64,000 bases of DNA, taken from assembly GCF_004570845.1 (NCBI RefSeq), contig NZ_SPQZ01000008.1, positions 1 through 64,000 of the forward strand, in the 5' to 3' direction. Of the stretch, positions 19,983 to 28,907 are shown one piece after another (position 1 is the stretch's first letter; each line of letters opens with the position of its first letter). Both the position numbers and the translations under genes were made by a program. The notes below the pieces were generated by a model that made no database searches, was not told the DNA's origin, and saw only the letters and a list, made by a program, of their open reading frames with translations. This DNA is from Orlajensenia leifsoniae. GTDB lineage: Bacteria > Actinomycetota > Actinomycetes > Actinomycetales > Microbacteriaceae.

Positions 19983-21134
19983 GTGACCACAGAGACCGGT
20001 ACCGCGCACGCCTCGCGGCTCGACGCCATCACCGGACTGCGGTGGTGGGCGGCTTTCGTGGTCTTCGGCTACCACATGCTGGTCTTCGCTCCCCTGCCCG
20101 CGATAGCCTCGAGCCTCCTACAGTTCGGCTTCTTCGGAGTGACCTTCTTCTTCGTGCTCTCGGGTTTCGTCCTCACGTGGTCGATGCGTCCCGGCACTCC
20201 CAAGAGCACGTTCTACTGGCGCCGGTTCGCCCGGATCTGGCCTCTCGCCTTCGTGACCCTCCTGCTCGCGATTCCCGTCTTCTACAGCTTCTCTCCCGAC
20301 CCGGCCCAATGGTGGGTCAAGCCGTTCAGCGCCGGCATCCTGATGCTCTCGGTCTTCCTCCTGCAGGGATGGTCCCGCGATCCCGCGATCCTGTTCTCGG
20401 GGAACCCAGCAGCGTGGACGCTCACGATCGAGTCGTTCTTCTACGCGCTGCATCCGTTCGTCTCACCGCTTGTGTCCCGACTCGGCAAGCGCGGTGCTCT
20501 CGTGGCCGCCGGCGGGGTCGTCTTGTTCGCTGTGGCGACTCGGGTCGCCATCGAGCTCGCCCCGACAAGCTGGCTTGCGCAACTGCCGTGGCCCATCCTG
20601 CGCGTCAACGAGTTCCTCCTCGGCATGTGCCTGGCGTGGGCCATGCGCCAGGGCTGGCGCCCGCGCATGCACCCGATCGTCCCCGCGATCGCCATCGTCG
20701 CGTACTTCGTCGTCATCGTCGGGCTGGAGGGAGTCGACGCCTTCCGCCCGGCCTACATCGTCGTGTCGCCCTACACGAGCGAGGTCGTCACCGTGCTCTG
20801 CGCCGCGCTCATCGTCATCACCGCGAGCGCCAATCTGCGGGGCAAGGCCGGGTGGGTCGCTTCCCGCCCGATGGTGGCGCTCGGCGAGTGGTCGTTCGCG
20901 TTCTACCTCGTCCACGCCACGATCATCTACACGGCGCTGAGCCTTCTCGGGCCGCAGCCCCCACGGTGGGCGAACCTGGGCTGGTTCGCCGCACTCCTCG
21001 TCCTCGCGATCGCAGCCGCCGCCGCCCTCCACCTCTGGGTGGAGAAGCCCGTGGAGAGCAGGCTTCGTCGTTGGCAGCAGGGCGTGGTGTCGGCTCGACG
21101 AGCCCGGCAGGATCCCGCCATCGCCGAGGGCTGA
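19983..21134 (+). CDS. Acyltransferase 3 family membrane protein (OafA/NodX-like)
   Basis: The 383-residue protein has about ten membrane helices. It begins with R-L-D-A-I-T-G-L-R-W-W-A-A, the family start motif, followed by F-G-Y-H-M-L with the conserved catalytic histidine, and F-F-F-V-L-S-G-F. Such proteins O-acetylate (or otherwise acylate) surface glycans using cytoplasmic acyl-CoA. The GTG at 19983 gives the shortest sensible N-terminus and fits the adjacent -10 box. Its position between two UDP-HexNAc enzymes suggests modification of the same polymer. Confidence 0.88.
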   Translation: MTTETGTAHASRLDAITGLRWWAAFVVFGYHMLVFAPLPAIASSLLQFGFFGVTFFFVLSGFVLTWSMRPGTPKSTFYWRRFARIWPLAFVTLLLAIPVFYSFSPDPAQWWVKPFSAGILMLSVFLLQGWSRDPAILFSGNPAAWTLTIESFFYALHPFVSPLVSRLGKRGALVAAGGVVLFAVATRVAIELAPTSWLAQLPWPILRVNEFLLGMCLAWAMRQGWRPRMHPIVPAIAIVAYFVVIVGLEGVDAFRPAYIVVSPYTSEVVTVLCAALIVITASANLRGKAGWVASRPMVALGEWSFAFYLVHATIIYTALSLLGPQPPRWANLGWFAALLVLAIAAAAALHLWVEKPVESRLRRWQQGVVSARRARQDPAIAEG

Positions 21135-21164
21135 GATCGGGCGAGGCTCGCCTCGAGCCGATGG

Positions 21165-22235
21165 TCATCGCCCTGTGCGCGACGCCAGTTCCTCGATGAC
21201 GCGGATCGCGGCGTGACCGTCGCCGTACGGTGCGGCATCCGTGGCGGGCGGGAGTTCGCGTCCGACCGCCGCGGCGATCTCCTCCGCGGAGTTCGCGAGC
21301 ACGTTCCAGCCCAGTTCGACGGTCTCGACCCATTCGGTCTCGGTGCGAACAGTCGTACACGGAACACGCAGAAGGAACGCCTCCTTCTGGAGTCCTCCTG
21401 AATCCGTGACGATTCCGCGGCTCGCGATCGCTGCGGCGATGAGTTCGGCATAGGCGAGAGGCGGATGGGCCACGAGCGAACCACGCGTCAGGGAGATGTT
21501 GTGCTCGGCAGCCTTGGCGATGACACGGGGGTGCGCCAACAGGATCACGGGATGATCGAGGGCAGCGAGGCCGTCGGCCACCTGCTTGAGACGGATCGGG
21601 TCGTCAGTGTTCTCGGCTCGGTGGATCGTGGCGACGGAGAACCCACCGGGAGTGAGCCCGAGTTCCCTCACGAGGGCTGAGGGTGCGTCGCCCATGCGGG
21701 CGCGCTCAGTGAGCAGCACATCCGTCATGACGTCCCCGACCAGCACCGTGCGGTCGCCCAGGCCCTCGCGACCGAGGTGAGCTACGGCGACAGCGGTCGG
21801 CGCGAGCAGCAGATCGGCCGCATGATCGGTGAGCACGCGATTGTGCTCTTCAGGCATGCGCCGGTTGAACGACCGCAGCCCGGCCTCGAGATGGGCGACC
21901 GGTATGTGCATCTTGACGGCCGAGAGCGTGGCCGCGAGCGTGGAGTTCGTGTCCCCATATACGAGCACCCAGTCGGGCCGATGCTCGTCGAGCACGGCAT
22001 CGAGGGCCGAGAGCATCGCCCCCGTCTGCACGCCGTGCGATCCGGATCCGATGCCGAGGTGCACTGCGGGAGCCGGGATGCCGAGCTCGTCGAAGAACAC
22101 GTCGGAGAGCATCGGGTCGTAGTGCTGCCCGGTGTGCACGATGACATGGTCGACCCCGGCGGCCGCGGCGGCGTGGGCGATGGGAGCGAGCTTGACGAAC
22201 TGGGGCCTGGCACCGACGACGCTGAGGATCTTCAC
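21165..22235 (-). CDS. wecB: UDP-GlcNAc 2-epimerase family protein (WecB/WbpI-type)
   Basis: The 356-residue enzyme shows V-G-A-R-P-Q-F-V-K-L-A-P (7-18), H-T-G-Q-H-Y-D (34-40), V-Y-G-D-T-N-S-T with D95, H-L-E-A-G-L-R-S with E117, M-P-E-E-H-N-R, and T-D-S-G-G-L-Q-K-E. These are the hallmarks of non-hydrolysing C2 epimerases, and D95 and E117 sit at the numbers known for WecB. In the context of WbpB/E/D homologues it may act on UDP-GlcNAc3NAcA (WbpI) instead of UDP-GlcNAc. GTG 22235 lies eight bases after TAGACT (leaderless). Confidence 0.9.
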   Translation of the reverse strand: MKILSVVGARPQFVKLAPIAHAAAAAGVDHVIVHTGQHYDPMLSDVFFDELGIPAPAVHLGIGSGSHGVQTGAMLSALDAVLDEHRPDWVLVYGDTNSTLAATLSAVKMHIPVAHLEAGLRSFNRRMPEEHNRVLTDHAADLLLAPTAVAVAHLGREGLGDRTVLVGDVMTDVLLTERARMGDAPSALVRELGLTPGGFSVATIHRAENTDDPIRLKQVADGLAALDHPVILLAHPRVIAKAAEHNISLTRGSLVAHPPLAYAELIAAAIASRGIVTDSGGLQKEAFLLRVPCTTVRTETEWVETVELGWNVLANSAEEIAAAVGRELPPATDAAPYGDGHAAIRVIEELASRTGR

Positions 22236-22243
22236 GATACTCA

Positions 22244-22249
22244 AGTCTA
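22244..22249 (-). promoter_or_regulatory. -10 box TAGACT, leaderless start of wecB
   Basis: Eight bases separate the hexamer from GTG 22235. No ribosome-binding site is visible. Confidence 0.6.
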
Positions 22250-22314
22250 TTCCGGCCCGTCGGACATGAGCCCCATCCGAACGCGGACCCGACGGCAGGC
22301 AGGCGCGCCCCTGA

Positions 22315-22320
22315 TAGTTT
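22315..22320 (+). promoter_or_regulatory. -10 box TAGTTT, leaderless start of the GT2-like gene
   Basis: Six bases separate the hexamer from GTG 22327. This makes the 91-bp gap to wecB a compact divergent promoter pair. Confidence 0.5.
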
Positions 22321-22326
22321 TGACGG

Positions 22327-23466
22327 GTGCTGCCAGCGGAGGATGACGACGTGACGTCTCCGTCGGTGGATGTCGTGATCGCCGTGCACAGTCCGGACCG
22401 TCCGGTCGAGCGTGCTGTCGGCTCCGTGCTGCTGCACACGACGGCGTCGGTTCGAGTGACCGTCGTGGTCCACAACACCGATGCTGCTCCCGTCGTCGCC
22501 CGGTTGTCCGGATTCGTCGGCAAGGCCGGCCTGCGGATCCTCGAGCTCCACGACGGCATCGCCAGCCCGGCCGGGCCATTCAACCTCGGCCTCGACCACG
22601 CCACCGCGCCGTTCACCTCCGTGCTCGGGTCCGATGACGAATTCGAGCCCGGGGCGATCGACGCCTGGCTCGCCGTGGCGAACAGCGACTCCGCCGACGT
22701 CGTGATCGCATGCCTGCGCCATGCCGGCGGATCTCCGGTCCCGACCCCGCCGACGCGTCCCTTCCGGCAGAGCAGCCTCGACCCCGTGAAGGATCGCCTG
22801 AGCTACCGGAGCGCTCCGCTCGGGTTGGTGTCCCGCGCAGCGTTCGGCGAGCTGCGCTTCGCCGAGGGACTGCCGTCGGGCGAAGACCTTCCCTATGTCT
22901 CCCGGCTCTGGTTCTCCGGGCGGCGCATCTCCTCGGCACGCTCGGCCCCGGCATACCGCCTCCACGATGACTCCGGTGATCGGGTGACCTTCGCCACACG
23001 ATCGATCGCGGAGGAGTTCGCCTACCTGCCGTCGACCATCGGCAGTTCGTGGTTCCGCGCCCTGCCGGCACCGTCCCAGTCCGCGCTCGTGGCCAAGTTC
23101 CTGCGCATCCACCTCTTCGGGGCCGTGTCGAACCGACCGGACCCGGCCCTCTGGGCGACGCCGGACCGGGAGGAGCTGGCCGAGATCGCCCGTCTTCTGC
23201 TCTCGTCCGGCCACGGTATCGAGGAGGTCCTCTCCCGAGCCGATCGCGACCTGCTCGACGCCATCCTGGACCCGTCCTCGTGCGCTCGCACCCTCGGATC
23301 GCTGGCGATCCGACGGAGGAGACGCCTGGCCGTCGCCTCCCTCTTTCCGCGACGTCTCACGAGGCTGCTGCATGCCGAGGCTCCGCTGCGATTCTCGGCG
23401 GCATCCGCACTCGCCAACATCGCCCTTCCTCGTCGGGCGTACCCAGACGCGCTAGAGTTCCGCTGA
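22327..23466 (+). CDS. GT2-like glycosyltransferase, paralogue of 25946-27025
   Basis: The 379-residue protein starts with V-D-V-V-I-A-V-H-S-P and contains S-P-A-G-P-F-N-L-G-L-D, G-S-D-D-E-F (acidic metal-binding motif), L-D-P-V-K-D-R-L-S-Y-R-S-A-P-L-G-L and S-G-E-D. All four have exact counterparts in the protein at 25946-27025, so both belong to one GT-A subfamily. GTG 22327 fits the -10 box; a GTG at 22351 after GGAGGATG is an alternative. Its last 15 bases overlap the convergent gene. Donor and acceptor are unknown. Confidence 0.75.
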   Translation: MLPAEDDDVTSPSVDVVIAVHSPDRPVERAVGSVLLHTTASVRVTVVVHNTDAAPVVARLSGFVGKAGLRILELHDGIASPAGPFNLGLDHATAPFTSVLGSDDEFEPGAIDAWLAVANSDSADVVIACLRHAGGSPVPTPPTRPFRQSSLDPVKDRLSYRSAPLGLVSRAAFGELRFAEGLPSGEDLPYVSRLWFSGRRISSARSAPAYRLHDDSGDRVTFATRSIAEEFAYLPSTIGSSWFRALPAPSQSALVAKFLRIHLFGAVSNRPDPALWATPDREELAEIARLLLSSGHGIEEVLSRADRDLLDAILDPSSCARTLGSLAIRRRRRLAVASLFPRRLTRLLHAEAPLRFSAASALANIALPRRAYPDALEFR

Positions 23467-24645
23467 CCCGCCCGGTACGAAGAGCAGGCCGTCCTCCAGA
23501 ACGCGGCGCGACATCCGCCCGTCGTGCACCTCGCGCACGAAACCCGGGCCCCGGGCGGCGACGGATCGATAGTGCTCGCGACGCGCCAGGACGTCCCGGA
23601 GCACCTCTTCGATGGAGTCGATGTCCGCCTCCACGACGGGCAGCTCGAGACCCGTCGCGGACACGACAGCCGCTCGCGCCTGCTCGCTCACGTGCGAGAC
23701 GACGAGGCGCCCCGAGCCCATGACCTCGCACGCTGCGACCCCATAGTCGCCGAGCCGGAACTGGTCGAGCACGATGTCCGCTCCCCCGAACAGGGCCGGC
23801 ATCTCGACATGCGTGACGTTCGAGACCGTCACGTACTCGATGATGCCCTCGTCGTGCAGGCGAGTGAGGATCGGAGTGATCTCGGCGGTGCCCTTCACCA
23901 GCGGGTTCGACGGCACGTGCAGCACACGAGGGCGGGCGCGTTCGAGGATCGGCGTGGATTGCGCCCAGGCGGCAGGGTCGATGACCACCGGAAGGAGATG
24001 CGCATCCGGCACGTCGAGCAGGAGGCCGGGTGTCGACACGAATGTCGGGGCGCCGAGCGCACCGAGCACGCGGAGATTCCCGAGCACGACCTTCTCCAGC
24101 GCCGCCACCGGCACCCAGTCGTCGTTGTGGAACGGCGACCACGGATCGGCTTCAGCGTGCCGCGACGGCAGGCGGATGTCCGACCCGTGGCAGATCATGC
24201 CGATCTGGACTCCCCCGCCACGGATCGCGCGGGCCTGGGCCAGCACGTCTCCGCCATAGAGACTGCCGAGCGGCTGCATCTCCGCCTCGATGAGCATGTG
24301 GGTGAATCGTTGGGTGATTGCGGCCAGCTGGGCCTTCTGCCAGCGCCTCGAGTGCCCGGCGATTCGACCGGGCACGGGATAGTCGACGGGATAGCCGAAC
24401 GGGTTGATCGAGTCGTAGACCATGTTCATCGCGGCGACGCGCGGGTTCTCCGCGACGGCCCGAGCCCAGCGATAGCCCTGTCCCGCGTAGTTGGCCGGAG
24501 CGATCATCAGGCGGATCGGCCGGTTGGCCGGACTCGGCGGTGGCGGCACCCTCTCTCCCTTCACCGTGGCGACGGTGACGGCGAGAGGATCCCGGATCCA
24601 CGACGGCATGGCCCGCCAGAGCTCCAGCGTGCTGGGGAGGCGCAT
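23452..24645 (-). CDS. GT-B-like glycosyltransferase, N-Y-A-G-Q-G family, copy 1
   Basis: The 397-residue protein belongs to a three-member family in this window (also 24645-25895 and 30102-31313). Shared blocks are I-A-P-A-N-Y-A-G-Q-G-x-x-W-A-R-A (48-63), H-G-S-D-I-R-x-P-S-x-H, W-S-P-F, F-V-S-T-P, P-V-V-I-D-P-A-x-W, H-V-P-S-N then V-K-G-T, and D-I-V-L-D-Q-F-R-L-G-x-Y-G-x-A-A-C-E near the C-terminus. The last block replaces the E-x7-E donor motif of GT4 enzymes. ATG 24645 overlaps the previous stop by one base (TGATG). A cytoplasmic glycosyltransferase role is inferred from fold-like motifs and context. It is the last gene of the operon that starts with the ABC exporter. Confidence 0.7.
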   Translation of the reverse strand: MRLPSTLELWRAMPSWIRDPLAVTVATVKGERVPPPPSPANRPIRLMIAPANYAGQGYRWARAVAENPRVAAMNMVYDSINPFGYPVDYPVPGRIAGHSRRWQKAQLAAITQRFTHMLIEAEMQPLGSLYGGDVLAQARAIRGGGVQIGMICHGSDIRLPSRHAEADPWSPFHNDDWVPVAALEKVVLGNLRVLGALGAPTFVSTPGLLLDVPDAHLLPVVIDPAAWAQSTPILERARPRVLHVPSNPLVKGTAEITPILTRLHDEGIIEYVTVSNVTHVEMPALFGGADIVLDQFRLGDYGVAACEVMGSGRLVVSHVSEQARAAVVSATGLELPVVEADIDSIEEVLRDVLARREHYRSVAARGPGFVREVHDGRMSRRVLEDGLLFVPGGSAEL

Positions 24646-25895
24646 CAGGCGAGAACCCAACCGTCGAGGAGCACACGAGCGCTCAGCCGACCATCGTGCA
24701 CGGCCCGCACGAAATCGGCGCCGTCCCGTCCGAGGGCCGCCCGACGCGCCGGGTCGGCGATCAGGCCCAGAAGCACGTCCTCGAGGGTGTCGGGAGTCGC
24801 CTCGACGATCGGCAGCTCACGCCCGGTCTGCTCCATCACGACGTCGCGCACGGAGTCGAGGACGTGTCCGACGACGACTCGGCCGGCGGCCATCGCCTCG
24901 CAGGCGGCGACCCCGTAGGAGCCCAGCCGGAACTGGTCCAGCACGATGTCCGCCTGACCGTACACCACGGGCATCCGGGCCGACGGAACACCGGTGATGG
25001 TCAGGTACTCGATCGTTCCCGCCTCGTCCAACCGACGCAGCGCCGGCTCGATGAGATGCGTCCCCTTGACCGTCGATTTGCTCGGGACGTGCACTACGAC
25101 GGGGCGGCTGCGCTCGTCCACGGCGACTCCGCCCTCCCACCGGGCGGGGTCGATCACGACGGGGCACCAGGTGGCGTAGGGAACGTCGACGAGCAGATCG
25201 GGAGTGGAGACGAAGGTCGGACGCCCGAGCTCATCGAGCAGTGCCCGGTTTCGCACGGCATCGCGTTCCAGCTTGACGAGGTACGTGTCGTCGTCGGCGA
25301 AGGGCGACCACGGCGTGAGCGACACGTGCGTGCTGGGGCGGCGGATGTCGGCCCCGTGGCAGATGAATGCTGTGGAGAGCCCCCGTCCGGCGAGCACACG
25401 GGACTCGACCGCGACATCACGGGAGTAGAGGCGTCCGAACAGGGCGCGCTCGGCCTCGTAGAGGACATGGGAGAAGGTCGAGACCGCTGCGAGTTCGGCC
25501 TCCTGCCACACCCTCGAGTTGTTGTAGACCGGAACGGACACCTCGATGTCGGCGGTGAACGAGAATCCGCCCGGAACGTCGACGGCCATGTTCAGTGCTC
25601 GGACATCCCTCGGATCGGCGTCGATCGCCCTGGCCCACAGCCAGCCCTGGGCGGCATAGTTGGTCGGTCCGATGTACACCGCAGCCGCAGCATCCGGCCT
25701 CACCGCAGGAGCCGGCAGGTCGCCAGTGGACGACGAGCCGAGGGAACGGGCTGCAATGCGGCCCAGCAGGCTGTCGGGATGGTCGGCTATGTAGTCGATC
25801 GTGCGGTTGGCGAAACGGGGAAGACGGTTGCGATTGCGCAACGTGCGATCGATGGCGGACCGCGGCCAGCTCATCACTCGGTTCACCATGCCCAT
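24645..25895 (-). CDS. GT-B-like glycosyltransferase, N-Y-A-G-Q-G family, copy 2
   Basis: This 416-residue paralogue directly precedes copy 1. The signature is altered to P-T-N-Y-A-A-Q-G-W-L-W-A-R-A (about 76-89), but the remaining family blocks are intact: H-G-A-D-I-R, W-S-P-F-A-D-D-D, V-H-V-P-S-K, V-K-G-T, D-I-V-L-D-Q-F-R-L-G-S-Y-G and G-R-E-L-P-I-V-E-A-T. The N-terminal 70 residues are basic and unlike copy 1. GGGAGAG just before ATG 25895 is the ribosome-binding site; an ATG two codons later is also possible. It probably adds a sugar to the same lipid-linked chain as its neighbours. Confidence 0.7.
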   Translation of the reverse strand: MGMVNRVMSWPRSAIDRTLRNRNRLPRFANRTIDYIADHPDSLLGRIAARSLGSSSTGDLPAPAVRPDAAAAVYIGPTNYAAQGWLWARAIDADPRDVRALNMAVDVPGGFSFTADIEVSVPVYNNSRVWQEAELAAVSTFSHVLYEAERALFGRLYSRDVAVESRVLAGRGLSTAFICHGADIRRPSTHVSLTPWSPFADDDTYLVKLERDAVRNRALLDELGRPTFVSTPDLLVDVPYATWCPVVIDPARWEGGVAVDERSRPVVVHVPSKSTVKGTHLIEPALRRLDEAGTIEYLTITGVPSARMPVVYGQADIVLDQFRLGSYGVAACEAMAAGRVVVGHVLDSVRDVVMEQTGRELPIVEATPDTLEDVLLGLIADPARRAALGRDGADFVRAVHDGRLSARVLLDGWVLA

Positions 25896-25945
25896 AGCTC
25901 TCCCATCATCTCACGGGGTCGTCGCGGCCCGGACGCCGCCCGCCG

Positions 25946-27025
25946 TCAGTGCGGCAATCGCAGGCGCACGACGCGGCGCAGCAGCGAGTCGATGGCGAAG
26001 GCGTCCCTCAGGCGCACCGTGCGCAGGCGATCAGCCGGGCCAGCCCCCCGCACACGCGCGATGGCGAGTGCGACGCCATCCGCGTCTGGGGCGGTCGCCG
26101 CAGCGACGACCAGGTGCTCGGAGCGAGAGAGAGAGCGAACGGCGGACTCATCCAGTCGGTGCAACCACTCGGCGACCCGGCGCAGTGCATCGAGATCGTC
26201 CGGCGTCCAGTCCGAGGCCTGCTGGCGCAGAAGGACCGCCGGGATCACGTTCATGCGCCAGAGTTTGATGGCGATCGCACGACGTCGTCGTCGGGGCAGC
26301 GACAGGGGCCAGGACTGCTCCGACAGGTGGAGCAGCGCCTCGAATTCGGCCGCCGGGGACCGCGTGAGCAGCGTCACCCGTTGCGGTGCGTCCTGTCCGA
26401 TCACGTAGCAGGGAAGATGCTGCCCGACGTCTATTCGAGCCTGCCCATTGAGCAATGCGAGACCGAGCTCGATGTCCTCTCCCGATGTGAATCCCGTCGT
26501 CAGCGCGATTCCTGTGCCCTCCAGGTAGGAGCGTCGTATCAGGCCGAGAGGCGCCGCGCGGTAATTCAGTCGGTCGCGCACCGGATCCAGTCGCGCACCG
26601 CGGAACGGACGCGTGAGCGGATCCCGCCACAACGCCCCAGCCTGATCGCGCAGGCGGGCGATCAGGTAATCGGTACGATGCGAGCGCACGTGCTCGGACC
26701 ACGCGTCGAGCGCTCCGGACTCGAGGAAGTCATCCGATCCCATGATCGCCACGTACGTGCCGGTCGCGATACCGAGGCCGTGGTTGAACGGGCCGGCCGG
26801 CGAGTACAGGCCGTCCGCGAATTCGACCACACGCAGCCTCGCCTCCCCGGCGAAGGATACGAGGGCGTCCGAGAGGCTCTCAGCGGAGATGCCGTGGGCG
26901 ACGACGGTGACCCGCGCATCCGTCGACGGCGACGCCGCGAGAACCGAGGCGACAGCACGGTCGATGCGGCGTCGCGGATCGTGCACCGCGATGACGACGT
27001 CGATGAAGGGGTCGGTCGCGCTCAC
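25946..27025 (-). CDS. GT2-like glycosyltransferase, paralogue of 22327-23466
   Basis: The 359-residue protein begins V-D-V-V-I-A-V-H-D-P after a short leader and has S-P-A-G-P-F-N-H-G-L-G, G-S-D-D-F-L, L-D-P-V-R-D-R-L-N-Y-R-A-A-P-L-G-L and S-G-E-D-I-E. The C-terminal third is arginine rich and diverges from its paralogue. The GTG start overlaps the ABC transporter stop (GTGA), so it is the second gene of the minus-strand operon 28824-23452. A GT-A fold is likely; substrate unknown. Confidence 0.75.
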   Translation of the reverse strand: MSATDPFIDVVIAVHDPRRRIDRAVASVLAASPSTDARVTVVAHGISAESLSDALVSFAGEARLRVVEFADGLYSPAGPFNHGLGIATGTYVAIMGSDDFLESGALDAWSEHVRSHRTDYLIARLRDQAGALWRDPLTRPFRGARLDPVRDRLNYRAAPLGLIRRSYLEGTGIALTTGFTSGEDIELGLALLNGQARIDVGQHLPCYVIGQDAPQRVTLLTRSPAAEFEALLHLSEQSWPLSLPRRRRRAIAIKLWRMNVIPAVLLRQQASDWTPDDLDALRRVAEWLHRLDESAVRSLSRSEHLVVAAATAPDADGVALAIARVRGAGPADRLRTVRLRDAFAIDSLLRRVVRLRLPH

Positions 27026-28824
27026 GACGTCGCTGCGGCGGGCCGACCGAGGCCGGCAAGGGCCACCTGCTCGCCGAACGCGGGGAGCGTGGTCGCCAGA
27101 CCATAGAAGGTGTCGAGGCCCAGTACTCGGCCATCCTCGAGATAGCAGATCTGGTCGTAGTCCTTCACCGTCGACAGTCGATGCGCGACCGAGATGATCG
27201 TGAGCTCGCCCTGCAGACTGCGGATGGCCCTCGTGACATCGTCCTCCGTCTTCGTGTCGAGCGAGCTCGTCGCCTCGTCGAGCACCAGCACGAGCGGATC
27301 GGCATAGAGGGCTCGTGCAATACCAAGACGCTGCTGCTGACCACCGGAGAGGGCGACACCGCGTTCGCCGATCTTGGAGTACATGCCGGCTTCCCGCTCG
27401 CCGACGACGGCCGAGAGCTGTGCCATCTCGAGGGCGCGGTTGACACGTTCGGGGTCGAAATCGTCGTCCCAGGTGAGCGCGACGTTCTGCGCGATGCTCC
27501 CGTCGAAGAGGGCGACCCGCTGCGGCACGTAGCCGACGCGTCCACGCCAGGCCCGCAGCACGTCACCGAGGGGAAGGCCGTCGATCGTGAGACTCCCGTC
27601 GGTGGGTGTGCTGAGGCCGAGAAGAAGATCGATCAGGGTGGACTTGCCCGCGCCGGACGGTCCCACGATTCCGAGGGAGCTGCCGAACGGGATGTCGATG
27701 TCGATTCCGCGCAGTACGTGGCCGTTGGTCGTCGGGTAGCGGAACTTCACCTGGTGGAGGCTGAGGACCTTCGGTCCAGCAGGAAGCGTGGCGCGGTCCT
27801 CGCCGATCTCGGTGGCGTTGACATCGCTCTCCGAACGAGTGATGTCGTCGATGACGTCCTGCGCGGAGGGAATGGTGGCTGATGCCTGGATGATGCCGCT
27901 CTGCACGCCGTTGATGGCGGGGATCAGCCGGAACCCGGTGACCGCGAACAGCGCGACGGAGATGATGGCCTGATCGGGCCCGGCGATGAGGAAGGACGCG
28001 CCGCCGATGAGCAGGAACCCACCGACGAGGGCCGCCTCGAAGGCGTACTTCGGGATGACGCTCAGGAAGGAGCTGTTGGCCCGTGCCCGCACGGCGCGGA
28101 CGCGTTCCGAGGTCACGACTCGGGAGACCTGCTCCAGACGGTTGCGGAGGGTGATCTCCTTCAGCGCCTCGACCATCTCGGTCATGAAGATGGCGACACG
28201 GTAGCTGGCGTTGCGGTTGACCCGACCGGCGAGCAGGGCACGGCGGGTGACGAAGTGGTTGACGACGAACGCGACGAGGCCGAGGTAGAGCAGCGCGATG
28301 ATGGCGGTGAGCGGCTGGGCGACCACGAGAACCACGAGGATGAGCACGAAGGTCAGCAGGCTGCCCGGAATGAGGGCGAGCGGCAGGATGAAGCCCATGA
28401 TCGTATTCGCGATGCCACCGTCGGCGATCCGGGTGACTTCAGCGACGCTGCGCTTCGAGCGCTCCTCCCAGGAGGAGTGGATGTAGGCGCGGAACATCCG
28501 CTGCCCGATCTCGAGCTCGTAGCGCGCGAAGCGGCGGGTGGCGACCCAGTGCAGTCCGACGGATAGGACGCTCTTGAGGATGATCAGCCCGCAGGCCGCC
28601 AAGATGAGAAATGGGGCGGCAGAGGCCGGGAACTGGCCGATGATCGGAAGGGTGATCGGCGAGCCCGTCACGATCGGCGTGATGATCAGCGCGAGCAGGG
28701 TCATGGCTCCGACGTCGAGCAGCGTGATGGCACTGGTCAGCACGACGTAGAGCGCGAAGAAATTCCTCGCTCCCGCTGGGAGAAGAGGCAGGAGGTCTCG
28801 GAGCGTTTTCCACAGGAGCTTCAT
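27022..28824 (-). CDS. ABC exporter with fused membrane and ATPase domains (MsbA/PglK-like)
   Basis: A 600-residue half-transporter. Six membrane helices occupy about residues 20-310, and the nucleotide-binding domain begins near 350. Walker A is G-P-S-G-A-G-K-S-T, the signature L-S-G-G-Q-Q-Q-R-L-G, Walker B L-V-L-V-L-D-E-A-T-S-S-L-D, and the switch histidine is in S-V-A-H-R-L-S. Its first place in an operon with three glycosyltransferases suggests a lipid-linked oligosaccharide flippase like PglK. A TAGTGT box lies nine bases before the ATG, so the mRNA may have almost no leader. Confidence 0.88.
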   Translation of the reverse strand: MKLLWKTLRDLLPLLPAGARNFFALYVVLTSAITLLDVGAMTLLALIITPIVTGSPITLPIIGQFPASAAPFLILAACGLIILKSVLSVGLHWVATRRFARYELEIGQRMFRAYIHSSWEERSKRSVAEVTRIADGGIANTIMGFILPLALIPGSLLTFVLILVVLVVAQPLTAIIALLYLGLVAFVVNHFVTRRALLAGRVNRNASYRVAIFMTEMVEALKEITLRNRLEQVSRVVTSERVRAVRARANSSFLSVIPKYAFEAALVGGFLLIGGASFLIAGPDQAIISVALFAVTGFRLIPAINGVQSGIIQASATIPSAQDVIDDITRSESDVNATEIGEDRATLPAGPKVLSLHQVKFRYPTTNGHVLRGIDIDIPFGSSLGIVGPSGAGKSTLIDLLLGLSTPTDGSLTIDGLPLGDVLRAWRGRVGYVPQRVALFDGSIAQNVALTWDDDFDPERVNRALEMAQLSAVVGEREAGMYSKIGERGVALSGGQQQRLGIARALYADPLVLVLDEATSSLDTKTEDDVTRAIRSLQGELTIISVAHRLSTVKDYDQICYLEDGRVLGLDTFYGLATTLPAFGEQVALAGLGRPAAATS

Positions 28825-28833
28825 GGCGTGACG

Positions 28834-28839
28834 ACACTA
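28834..28839 (-). promoter_or_regulatory. Candidate -10 box TAGTGT for the ABC exporter operon
   Basis: The hexamer ends nine bases before ATG 28824, giving a leader of 0-2 nt. Confidence 0.45.
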
Positions 28840-28907
28840 CCATCCGCCGTATGTGGGAAGCCCGAGTGCGGGGCGGCGCCTCAGTAGCCGCCGAGATTCG
28901 GCTCGGA

